The notes: a model not told the origin generated them from the letters alone. A stretch of 5,170 nucleotides of DNA from CAZJDM01 sp964544765 (GCA_964544765.1 CAZJDM010000235.1:1-5170), one strand, 5' to 3'. Positions 1 to 5,170 are shown, counted from the stretch's first letter. Made by a program: numbers and translations.

Positions 1-928
1 CTTCCATTACATCTAACATCATTAGATAGTTTCGAAGGTTAGCGGGAACCGGTTTTACCTTACCATAAGGTTGCCAGTTTTCAAGTTCGCCTGCTCTGGT
101 TTGCATGTAGTTTTCACCTAGACCATTAGTAGCACGAGACTTGAATAATAAGAACCATGCTCCTACTGGACCATAAGCGTCTTTGAAACGTACTGGAATG
201 AAACGCACTTCCTGACAAGTCATTTCTGCGCCAGCTTGGATAGTGAAATAAGCACTTGATCCAGAATTCCATGGTGGATACCATGCGCGACCAAGTCCTT
301 CTCCACTGGAACGTGGTTTAAAAACGTGAACCGCACCACCCATAGCAACGATAGTTGCTTTAGCTTTGAATACGTAAAATTTATCTTCTCTGGTGCTGAA
401 ACCAATAGCGCCCGCGCAGCGATTACCGTCCATTAAAGGAGCGGTGATAAAAATTCGTTCATAAATATCATCTGGATTTAGCGCGTTTTTGGCGGCTTCA
501 GCTACAACAACTTTGTATGATTCACCGTTGATCATTAACTGCCATCGACCTTCATGTACATATTTGCCATCTTTATCTAACCAAATAGGTAGGCCCCATT
601 TTTCAAAAAGATGGACCGAAGAATCAACGTGTCTGGCGATATTTGCCACTAAGTCTTCTCTGGTAATACCCATTAAGTCATTACGTACGTACCTGATATA
701 ATCTTCTAAAGTATTTTCGCCATCTCTTAATCCTACGTATTGGTTGATGGCGGATAGTCCCATGGCTACGGCTCCACTTCTTTCTAATGAAGCTTTATCA
801 ACCAATGTTACTTTCAGTCCTTGTTTTTTTGCCCAGTATGCAGCTTCAACAGCAGCACCGCAGGCAGCCATACCACCACCAAGTATAAGTAAGTCGGTGG
901 TTACCTCAACGGTTTCAAAATCAGCCAT
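1..928 (-). CDS. aprA: Adenylylsulfate (APS) reductase alpha subunit, N-terminal 309 residues, cut by window edge
   Basis: This is the FAD-containing catalytic subunit of dissimilatory APS reductase, which interconverts APS with sulfite and AMP in the cytoplasm as a complex with AprB. My translation of the minus strand is open from the ATG at 928 to the window edge. An FAD-binding glycine motif (LILGGGMAACGAA) lies at residues 14-26. The family signatures RSGAVAMGLSAIN (50-62), HVDSSVHLFEKWGLP (100-114), RWQLMINGESYK (128-139) and EVRFIPVRFKDAYGPVGAWF (240-259) are all present. N62 and R242 appear to match substrate/flavin-site residues Asn74 and Arg265 of the Archaeoglobus enzyme (alignment from memory). 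The start is set by GGAGG at 940-936, seven bases upstream. It follows aprB by 43 bases in one operon. Family members have roughly 600-690 residues, so about half is missing, including the C-terminal active-site histidine region. The loop seen before RWQ in one sulfur-oxidiser lineage is absent. Confidence 0.97.
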   Translation of the reverse strand, partial: MADFETVEVTTDLLILGGGMAACGAAVEAAYWAKKQGLKVTLVDKASLERSGAVAMGLSAINQYVGLRDGENTLEDYIRYVRNDLMGITREDLVANIARHVDSSVHLFEKWGLPIWLDKDGKYVHEGRWQLMINGESYKVVVAEAAKNALNPDDIYERIFITAPLMDGNRCAGAIGFSTREDKFYVFKAKATIVAMGGAVHVFKPRSSGEGLGRAWYPPWNSGSSAYFTIQAGAEMTCQEVRFIPVRFKDAYGPVGAWFLLFKSRATNGLGENYMQTRAGELENWQPYGKVKPVPANLRNYLMMLDVME

Positions 929-935
929 TATAAAA

Positions 936-940
936 CCTCC
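936..940 (-). promoter_or_regulatory. Shine-Dalgarno sequence of aprA
   Basis: GGAGG on the minus strand, seven bases before the ATG at 928. It fixes the aprA start and shows independent, strong translation initiation for the second gene of the operon. Confidence 0.85.
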
Positions 941-971
941 ATTTAATATGTAAAAATTTTTTCTTCAAAGT

Positions 972-1415
972 CTATCTGTTCCCTACTACTGGTAATTTGG
1001 GTAAACCACTGGCTTCTGGCTCAGAATATAATAGGTGATTATTAAGATCATCGTGGGTAGCATATCCACCATTAGGATCAGCGGTTCCTTCAGCAATAGA
1101 TCGTATAGGGAACTTAAATCTTTTTACTTGTCCACTACGGAATTTGACAGTCCACATAATGGAGTCAGAACTTCTCAAAGGAGTAACTTGTGCTCCCAAC
1201 GGTACAAAATCCGCGTAACCTCGGACTTCAACTGCTTGAGGCTGACAAATTTTTACACAATTGTAGCATTCCCAACACATTGAAACATCCCGATTGTATG
1301 CCTTATTTGTTTCCTTGTCGAGCACCATAAGGTCGTTAGGACATATGTGCTGGCAAGCTGTTTTATCTAGGGCCTTACACCCGTCACATTTTTCTGCGAT
1401 AACATAGCTCGGCAT
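972..1415 (-). CDS. aprB: Adenylylsulfate (APS) reductase beta subunit, iron-sulfur protein
   Basis: AprB carries two [4Fe-4S] clusters that pass electrons between an outside partner and the FAD of AprA. The product has 147 residues, the usual length. Cluster motifs are C10-x2-C13-x7-C21-x3-C25 and C47-x2-C50-x2-C53-x3-C57. W48 lies next to C47, where a tryptophan (Trp48 in Archaeoglobus) is thought to bridge cluster and flavin. The RGYADFVPLG and SIMWTVKFR / KRFKFPIR segments are characteristic of AprB, and the C-terminal tail (about 110-147) is the arm that wraps AprA. The reading frame stays open upstream to an ATG at 1472, but the added residues would be hydrophobic and unlike AprB. The ATG at 1415, with AGGGAGGG at 1430-1423 seven bases away, is the real start. 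Odd point: C57 is followed by Gln-Pro instead of the usual Pro-Gln. aprA follows 43 bases downstream. Confidence 0.97.
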   Translation of the reverse strand: MPSYVIAEKCDGCKALDKTACQHICPNDLMVLDKETNKAYNRDVSMCWECYNCVKICQPQAVEVRGYADFVPLGAQVTPLRSSDSIMWTVKFRSGQVKRFKFPIRSIAEGTADPNGGYATHDDLNNHLLYSEPEASGLPKLPVVGNR

Positions 1416-1422
1416 AGTTAAA

Positions 1423-1430
1423 CCCTCCCT
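1423..1430 (-). promoter_or_regulatory. Shine-Dalgarno sequence of aprB, decides the start
   Basis: AGGGAGGG on the minus strand, seven bases before the ATG at 1415. It is far better than anything near the alternative in-frame ATG at 1472, so the shorter 147-residue AprB is chosen. Confidence 0.85.
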
Positions 1431-1514
1431 GTCTAACAAGACAAAAAATAATAACAGTCCAATAAGACTCAAAATTAGAAAATCTTATTATTTCAGCAAA
1501 TACTATATCTAAGC

Positions 1515-1543
1515 ATTATAATGTTGTCTACTTTATAAGTGAA
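1515..1543 (-). promoter_or_regulatory. Putative sigma70-type promoter of aprBA
   Basis: On the minus strand a perfect TATAAT (1520-1515) is preceded, with a 17-base spacer, by TTCACT (1543-1538), which matches four of six bases of TTGACA. Transcription would start near 1508, giving a leader of roughly 90 bases before aprB. The -35 box lies inside one arm of an inverted repeat (1537-1565). The prediction rests on sequence pattern alone, and AT-rich DNA produces chance -10 boxes, but the spacing and position are good. Confidence 0.5.
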
Positions 1544-1565
1544 AATTTTTAATTAAAATTCACTT
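1537..1565. repeat. Inverted repeat overlapping the aprBA -35 box
   Basis: Arms AAGTGAA (1537-1543) and TTCACTT (1559-1565) are exact inverse complements separated by 15 bases. An inner TTTT/AAAA pairing with a two-base bulge extends the stem. One arm contains the proposed -35 hexamer of aprBA, as expected for a repressor or activator site. Read on the plus strand it is followed by a T run (1564-1569) and would look like a weak terminator, but no plus-strand gene precedes it. It matches no regulator site that I can name. Confidence 0.45.
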
Positions 1566-1655
1566 TTTTCAAAAATGACTTGTGCAATAACCTAAATTAA
1601 TCATTGGAATAATTTATTTTTATTATAGGTAAACTTTTAAAAGTCTCAACTCAAT

Positions 1656-2384
1656 TTAATGGTACCGGTCACCATTCAAAATACGGCATGATGTATCGCT
1701 CAGCGCTGTATTTATATATCTAACAATATTAGTAGAATCAGAGGGAAGAATTTGTAAAGAACTAGGATCTTCTAAACGAATCCTTACTAAAGGCTCAGCA
1801 TGTCTTGGTTTATTCTCAGTTGGCGGTCCAACAAGTTGTATTGCTGTGCTTATATCAGCTATCTTCGGTAAAATGATTGAGAATAGATCTGTTTCAATTA
1901 AAATTCGCTCTGAATGAGGTTGCTCGGAATCCATTTTTGGATCGTATACAGATACTCTATTTACCTTTATCCTATTTAAAGACTGTGGATTTCCAAAAAA
2001 AACTGTGGTTTTAAGGTTGTCTGCAGATCCAGTCATTTGCACCAAGAATATTTTTTTGGCTGATTCACGATAAAAAACTTGGACGCCGGATAAACCGACG
2101 TAGTCTCTAGCAATATTATTAGGTAATGTATAGTCTCTTTCCAATTCAGGAAAATAAGTTTCTACTCTCTGCGAATTTGAGAGTAGCTGTATTCCCCTAT
2201 CATTATACGACCTAATCATGGTTAAAGTGACAAACCTATCAGGACGACTAGCATTTATTAATTTAGGCGGTTCATTAGACCAGAAGATGTCCTTAAAATC
2301 TACTTCATATGGAAATCTCAGTATTTGCTTACCAGGCGTGATCGAAATGTTTCCCACACCGGGTTGTCGGGTTTTGGTGTCATC
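1656..2384 (-). pseudogene. C-terminal part of a frame-broken exported protein, unrecognised family
   Basis: This frame is open from just after a TGA at 2387-2385 down to TAA at 1658-1656. The first possible start inside it is a GTG at 2357, giving 233 residues, but no Shine-Dalgarno sequence precedes it and it overlaps the upstream reading frame. It reads best as the body of the protein begun at 2548: one extra G in the CCGG at about 2363-2359 would join ...TPKPDNP directly to GVGNISITPGKQ... and give about 297 residues. The segment is rich in beta-forming stretches (KQILRFPYEV, RFVTLTMIRS, KKIFLVQMTG, RIKVNRVSVY, ERILIETDLFSIIL), has a single cysteine near its end, and shows no membrane helix, haem or iron-sulfur motif. 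I do not recognise the family. After export it would probably be a periplasmic or secreted beta-rich protein (inference). The break could be a mutation or a sequence error. Confidence 0.6.
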
Positions 2385-2548
2385 TCACTATCAATTATGC
2401 CGGCATCAGGTAATGATACTTGAATATGAAATATTCTGAGGTCCTGGTCCGGCGTTAAATTATAAAATAAGAATTTCTGGGCAAATGCTTTTGAAGAAAC
2501 TCCAATTATAAAAAAAATCATCATAATCCTAAAAAAAGTCTGTGACAT
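2318..2548 (-). pseudogene. N-terminal part of the frame-broken exported protein, with signal peptide
   Basis: This is a 76-residue reading frame whose first 23 residues form a clear signal peptide: one Arg at position 7, a hydrophobic stretch MMIFFIIGV, then a KAFA-Q junction fitting signal peptidase I after A23. AGGA at 2560-2557, eight bases before the ATG at 2548, supports the start. The mature part begins QKFLFYNLTPDQDLRIFHIQVSLPDAG. It runs on to TPKPDNP around 2361, then continues as VWETFRSRLVSKY to a stop at 2320-2318, a tail that looks like out-of-frame reading of the sequence coding the next part. The long body lies in the frame at 2384-1656. The gene is 391 bases downstream of the HdrD-like gene and points towards aprB. 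No family is recognised. Confidence 0.6.
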
Positions 2549-2694
2549 GTCTTATTTCCTTGTATTCTTGATCTTTAGTTTTAAATCTTCAGAAACTTTT
2601 TTACTAATGACTGAAGACTTATCATTTTTATCGCGTTACTTACAAATGCAAATGCAATAAATGAGCCAATAATGGCACCAGTGAACTAGGATTG

Positions 2695-2716
2695 AGGATA
2701 AAAGGAACTTTATCCT
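2695..2716. repeat. Eight-base-pair inverted repeat upstream of the exported-protein gene
   Basis: AGGATAAA (2695-2702) and TTTATCCT (2709-2716) are perfect inverse complements around a six-base loop. No T run follows on the minus strand, so it is not terminator-like. It lies about 150 bases before the start at 2548 and could be an operator or a leader hairpin. Confidence 0.4.
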
Positions 2717-2790
2717 TATAATTAGATGTTTAATCTAGAACAAGGTTTATTATATATACAATAATTATAAACAAATTGATTAAAGAACAA

Positions 2791-2842
2791 ATTGAATACA
2801 CCACTTTGCTGGATTGTAATACAACAAAGTGTTGTATTCAAT
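2791..2842. repeat. Long inverted repeat, 18-base arms with one mismatch
   Basis: The left arm (2791-2808) begins ATTGAATACA and ends CACTTTG; the right arm (2825-2842) is its inverse complement except for one position (2801 against 2832). The loop is 16 bases. A second, mutually exclusive hairpin lies inside: AATACAACA (2818-2826) and TGTTGTATT (2830-2838) pair perfectly around a three-base loop, and TTGTAATACAA (2814-2824) is a further near-palindrome. The element is about 100 bases past the stop of the HdrD-like gene. On the minus strand it is followed by a modestly T-rich stretch, so it may end transcription, but its near-perfect symmetry also fits a protein-binding site or a small miniature mobile or REP-like element. 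Confidence 0.85.
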
Positions 2843-2888
2843 ATGACAATAAAATAGCAGGAACTAACAAATGGTCATTTTAATTAAT

Positions 2889-2908
2889 TAAAAAACAAGG
2901 GGTTGTTT
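2889..2908 (-). terminator. Weak rho-independent terminator candidate after the HdrD-like gene
   Basis: On the minus strand, AAACAA (2908-2903) and TTGTTT (2898-2893) form a six-base-pair stem around a CCCC loop, with T-rich sequence running on. It begins about 32 bases after the stop codon at 2940. The stem has only one G-C pair, so its strength is doubtful; the longer inverted repeat at 2842-2791 may be the true end signal. Confidence 0.35.
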
Positions 2909-2939
2909 ATAAAATTTAATTAAAAAAATATTGGGTTAT

Positions 2940-4277
2940 TTACGCGGCGTCATCTTCATGGACCGCGGCTTTACCGTTTATCAATATAGAACGCGATAAC
3001 ATGTCATGAACACCACCAATAGCAATATCCATTTTATGATGTTCCAGGAGCTGAGTCAGTTGTCGTTTGCAATTTGAACATGCTGTAGCTACATATTTGG
3101 CACCTGTTTTACGAATTTGCTCCAGTTTCTTGGTGCCCGAAACATTCATGCGAAAGTCGATAATATCATCCATAGCGGAAAGGCCGCCACCTCCACCACA
3201 GCACCAATTTTCACCTCTATTGGGATACATTTCGCGAAAATCCTGGCAGGTAGCTTTTAGTATAACACGGGGTTCTTCTATGATACCACAAGATCGTCCA
3301 AAATTACATGGATCATGATATGTTACAGGTTGAGTATTTTTTGATTTATCAAATTGAAGTTTGCCAGCCTTGATAAGATCAGATGTCCAAATCAACATAT
3401 TGGTAATATTGAAAGGCAGGTCGCCCCACCATTTGGCTTTTTCCATCATGATTTTCATTACCCGGTAAGCGTGACCGCATTCGCCCATCAAAAGAGTTTT
3501 ACAACCAAGTCTTTTGGCCTCATCGACATAGCGTTTATTATCTTCCTTCATATCAGCATCATTACCAGTAAAAAGACCATAATTGGCTCCATCAAAACAG
3601 CGGGAACTCATGGTCCATTTGTCGCCCATACCCAGAACATGAAAAACCTTAGCAATTCCGGTGGTGGCCTCGTAATTTACCAAGACATCACCCGAAGGAG
3701 GAACATAAAAATACTCGGCTCCAACTACATCCACTGGTATTTTTATTTTTTCTCCATGTTCTTCTTCCATTTCTTCTTCCAGAAAGTTAACAGAAGACTT
3801 AAGAGCCTCTGGATTGGCACCGTCAGTGTTACCTGTATCTAAGGAGATCTGAACCACTTTTCTCATGGTTTCGGGAGTAAATCCTAATTTATCAACAATG
3901 GCTCTTCCTTTACGCGTAATTACAGAATTATCAATTCCAAAGGGGCAGTAAGTAGCGCATCTTCTGCACCCTGTACACTCATAAAAGTTTTGGGCCCATT
4001 TTTTTATATCTTCTTCTTTGAAGTCGTCTCCGCAGATCTTTGAAGACAGTTTACCACTTAAGGTATTGTGCCGTTTATATAATTTGCGGATTAGATCTGA
4101 TCGGACAGATGGATTGAGAGGTTTATCTTCTTTGCCGTAATACACCGGACATACTTTGGCGCAGGTACCGCATTTTGCGCATATTTCTGTATACAAACGA
4201 AGTGGTAAAGGCCCATTTTTGATAGCATTTACATCATTGATAACTGTCTCTTTTATATTTCCTTCATTGGTACTCAT
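2940..4277 (-). CDS. HdrD/DsrK-family iron-sulfur protein (HmcF/TmcB-like), five-cysteine CCG site
   Basis: This is a cytoplasmic, membrane-associated electron-transfer protein related to heterodisulfide reductase HdrD and to DsrK, HmcF and TmcB of sulfur-metabolising bacteria. It has 445 residues. Two [4Fe-4S] ferredoxin motifs lie at C33-x2-C36-x2-C39-x3-C43-P and C101-x2-C104-x2-C107-x3-C111-P. The C-terminal CCG domain has C324, C359-C360-G and C400-x2-C403, the full set that in HdrB/HdrD holds an unusual [4Fe-4S] cluster acting on disulfides; C330 is an extra cysteine. PPSGDVL (193-199) and MGECGHAYRVM (264-274) are typical of the DsrK branch. DsrK proteins are usually nearer 540 residues with an N-terminal extension absent here, so size favours the HmcF/TmcB type. 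GGAGT at 4288-4284 supports the start. The cytochrome b gene ends 15 bases upstream, so the two are co-transcribed. Its physiological partner (a DsrC-like protein, AprBA or a periplasmic cytochrome via the membrane subunit) is not shown by the sequence. Confidence 0.92.
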   Translation of the reverse strand: MSTNEGNIKETVINDVNAIKNGPLPLRLYTEICAKCGTCAKVCPVYYGKEDKPLNPSVRSDLIRKLYKRHNTLSGKLSSKICGDDFKEEDIKKWAQNFYECTGCRRCATYCPFGIDNSVITRKGRAIVDKLGFTPETMRKVVQISLDTGNTDGANPEALKSSVNFLEEEMEEEHGEKIKIPVDVVGAEYFYVPPSGDVLVNYEATTGIAKVFHVLGMGDKWTMSSRCFDGANYGLFTGNDADMKEDNKRYVDEAKRLGCKTLLMGECGHAYRVMKIMMEKAKWWGDLPFNITNMLIWTSDLIKAGKLQFDKSKNTQPVTYHDPCNFGRSCGIIEEPRVILKATCQDFREMYPNRGENWCCGGGGGLSAMDDIIDFRMNVSGTKKLEQIRKTGAKYVATACSNCKRQLTQLLEHHKMDIAIGGVHDMLSRSILINGKAAVHEDDAA

Positions 4278-4292
4278 GTTTGAACTCCATGT

Positions 4293-4994
4293 TTAATGTT
4301 TATGAATTAAAGCTTCGCTAAAAAATATTCCGCCAAAATGGAGAATCTTGCTAAAAGGCATATACATAATGAGTAACAGACCAAAGAAATAGTGCAGTCT
4401 AAACCAAACATCTTCCGGTAAGCTATTTGCGGAAAAAGTTACCAGACCATAAAAATAATCACGAGTTTGAGCTAAGTCGAAATGAGAGATAAACCGCATC
4501 GCGTCACCAGTTAGTAGTATCATAAGAATAAGCAGTACAGCAAAATGATCGTCGAATGATGATACTTCACGAACTCTCTGTAATACAAGTCTTCTAATAA
4601 AAAGAATAAGAGTAGCTACGAAAATGAAAATACCGGCTCCACCACCTAAAAGTCCTGACATGTTGTTGATCCCGTCAGGAGTCATTCCCATGGCAGCAAG
4701 CATTTGGTCAGGTAACCAGGAAAAGACCCGAAAATGGCCGACAAAAATTAAAACTAACATAATATGAAAAATCCAGCTCCAGAGCCAAAGGTTTTTATCT
4801 CCCTTAAAAAGACTCTTAAATAAAAACACTTCTTTTAACATCTCAAGGAACCTGGGGAATCCAGGAGATGGTGCGGGAGTTAATGTCATTTTGGGTGCTG
4901 GTAATTTGAACCAAACATTAATTCGATAAATCATACCCCAAATAAAAACGATGAGTGTGATTGTTGGTAAAACTATGCCTAAGAAGATGGCCAT
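4293..4994 (-). CDS. NarI/DsrM-family di-haem cytochrome b membrane subunit (HmcE/TmcC-like)
   Basis: This integral membrane subunit should exchange electrons between the quinone pool and the iron-sulfur partner encoded next. It has 233 residues with about five hydrophobic helices (near 3-23, 71-92, 118-137, 148-168 and 198-217), as in the gamma subunit of respiratory nitrate reductase. Histidines H77 and H87 are ten apart and H201 and H219 eighteen apart. These are the same spacings as the four haem ligands of E. coli NarI (56/66 and 187/205), so both b haems are predicted. HDDLNNHL-type or haem c motifs are absent. AAGGAG at 5006-5001, six bases upstream, supports the ATG at 4994. Length is close to HmcE and A. 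vinosum-type DsrM and shorter than many sulfate-reducer DsrM proteins (from memory). It heads a two-gene operon with the HdrD-like gene. DsrM proper is less likely, because no dsr genes accompany it within the window. Confidence 0.9.
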   Translation of the reverse strand: MAIFLGIVLPTITLIVFIWGMIYRINVWFKLPAPKMTLTPAPSPGFPRFLEMLKEVFLFKSLFKGDKNLWLWSWIFHIMLVLIFVGHFRVFSWLPDQMLAAMGMTPDGINNMSGLLGGGAGIFIFVATLILFIRRLVLQRVREVSSFDDHFAVLLILMILLTGDAMRFISHFDLAQTRDYFYGLVTFSANSLPEDVWFRLHYFFGLLLIMYMPFSKILHFGGIFFSEALIHKH

Positions 4995-5000
4995 TATGAT

Positions 5001-5006
5001 CTCCTT
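5001..5006 (-). promoter_or_regulatory. Shine-Dalgarno sequence of the cytochrome b gene
   Basis: AAGGAG on the minus strand, six bases before the ATG at 4994. It starts only two bases after the end of the hairpin at 5024-5009, so folding of the leader could affect ribosome access. Confidence 0.8.
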
Positions 5007-5008
5007 TC

Positions 5009-5037
5009 AGAGGGTCTGCCCTCTTTCCAACTGGAAA
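5009..5037 (-). promoter_or_regulatory. Two tandem leader hairpins before the cytochrome b gene
   Basis: In transcript order, TTTCCA and TGGAAA (5037-5024) form a six-base-pair stem with a two-base turn. AGAGGG and CCCTCT (5024-5009) then form a stem with four G-C pairs and a four-base loop, the most GC-rich dyad in this AT-rich leader. The two stems share or abut base 5024, so they could stack. No T run follows, so this is not an ordinary terminator. An mRNA-stabilising or translation-control element is possible (inference). Confidence 0.45.
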
Positions 5038-5071
5038 TTAATACACCTAAATTTAAAAAAATCCCATTAAA

Positions 5072-5100
5072 AAGTTAGACAAAAAATCATAATTTGTCAA
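5072..5100 (-). promoter_or_regulatory. Putative promoter of the cytochrome b / HdrD-like operon
   Basis: A perfect TTGACA lies at 5100-5095 on the minus strand. Seventeen bases on is TAACTT (5077-5072), a poor -10 box matching only three of six consensus bases. Transcription would start near 5065, giving a leader of about 70 bases. A dyad, GACAAA (5078-5083) and TTTGTC (5093-5098), spans the spacer and the -35 box. The weak -10 would suit a promoter that needs an activator. Confidence 0.4.
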
Positions 5101-5170
5101 CTTAGAGTTAAATAATCAGCAATTCAGAGTGTAAAATATTCAACAGTGTAAAAGTTCATAAACAAAAATT

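Larger units (their letters stand above)
2549..2939. other. 391-base intergenic region, very AT-rich, with several dyads and no gene
   Basis: No reading frame with a credible start is visible on either strand. From high to low coordinates it holds a weak terminator-like hairpin (2908-2893, then T-rich to 2889), a 16-base palindrome of T and A only (2878-2893), the long inverted repeat at 2791-2842, an AT-rich stretch (2745-2775) with two TATAAT hexamers on the minus strand (2769-2764 and 2754-2749) but no well-placed -35 box, an eight-base-pair dyad AGGATAAA / TTTATCCT (2695-2716), and a seven-base-pair dyad TCTTCAG / CTGAAGA (2586-2617) shortly before the exported-protein gene. A promoter for that gene probably lies here but cannot be fixed. 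Confidence 0.6.

Noticed and set aside
489..1283. Plus-strand open frames opposite aprA and aprB, and a short minus-strand frame at 220-405
   Set aside because: All are antisense or out-of-frame shadows of aprA and aprB, with no ribosome binding site or recognisable domain.
1416..1472. In-frame upstream extension of aprB to an ATG at 1472
   Set aside because: It would add 19 mostly hydrophobic residues unlike any AprB N-terminus, while the ATG at 1415 has a strong Shine-Dalgarno sequence at the right distance.
1633..1644. Palindrome ACTTTTAAAAGT as terminator of the exported-protein gene
   Set aside because: It has no loop and no following T run on the minus strand, and its stem is nearly all A-T.
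2318..2386. Programmed ribosomal frameshift in the exported-protein gene
   Set aside because: The overlap contains GGGAAAC, but it is in the wrong register for the upstream frame and would not lead into the downstream frame. A mutation or sequence error is simpler.
2878..2893. Sixteen-base palindrome TTTTAATTAATTAAAA
   Set aside because: It consists only of A and T in very AT-rich DNA, so it is likely chance; it merges with the T-rich tail of the terminator candidate.
3354..3842. Plus-strand open frame of 162 codons
   Set aside because: It lies wholly inside the HdrD-like gene, whose motifs are unmistakable. Its phenylalanine-rich runs are the reverse reading of the acidic EEEMEEE segment.
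1..5170. CRISPR array, tRNA, rRNA or insertion sequence
   Set aside because: I saw no regularly spaced direct repeats, no cloverleaf with a TTC-loop motif, no rRNA-like stretch and no transposase reading frame.

Overview
The window is an AT-rich stretch of bacterial (less likely archaeal) DNA in which every credible gene lies on the minus strand, so transcription runs from high to low coordinates. Two genes are recognisable beyond doubt: aprB and the first half of aprA, the two subunits of dissimilatory adenylylsulfate (APS) reductase. This marks a dissimilatory sulfur-cycling organism: a sulfate reducer, a sulfur disproportionator, or a sulfur oxidiser running the pathway in reverse. From memory of the family, AprB and AprA look like the sulfate-reducer type: AprB has a SIMWTVKFR / KRFKFPIR core, and AprA lacks the extra loop of one sulfur-oxidiser lineage. 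I cannot fix the taxon from this window.

Layout in transcription order. (1) At 5170-4995 there is a leader with a TTGACA -35 box, a dyad over the promoter and two hairpins just before a strong ribosome binding site. (2) At 4994-4293 is a five-helix di-haem cytochrome b of the NarI/DsrM/HmcE/TmcC type. (3) Fifteen bases on, at 4277-2940, is its partner: an HdrD/DsrK/HmcF/TmcB-type protein with two [4Fe-4S] ferredoxin motifs and a complete five-cysteine CCG site. (4) A 391-base intergenic region follows, with a terminator-like hairpin and a striking 52-base inverted repeat. (5) At 2548-1656 lies an unrecognised exported protein whose reading frame is broken once; restoring a single base would give about 297 residues. 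(6) A 240-base gap carries a good sigma70-like promoter overlapped by a dyad. (7) aprB (1415-972) and aprA (928 to the window edge) follow, each with a strong Shine-Dalgarno sequence.

How the parts may fit together (inference): AprBA in the cytoplasm interconverts APS with sulfite plus AMP and needs an electron partner linked to the membrane quinone pool. In many organisms QmoABC or AprM fills that role. Here a two-gene membrane cytochrome b / CCG iron-sulfur module lies immediately upstream. It is a candidate for exchanging electrons between quinones and a cytoplasmic thiol/disulfide or trisulfide partner, or AprBA itself. Genes downstream of aprA, where qmo genes would often sit, are outside the window, so whether this module replaces or supplements Qmo cannot be decided here.
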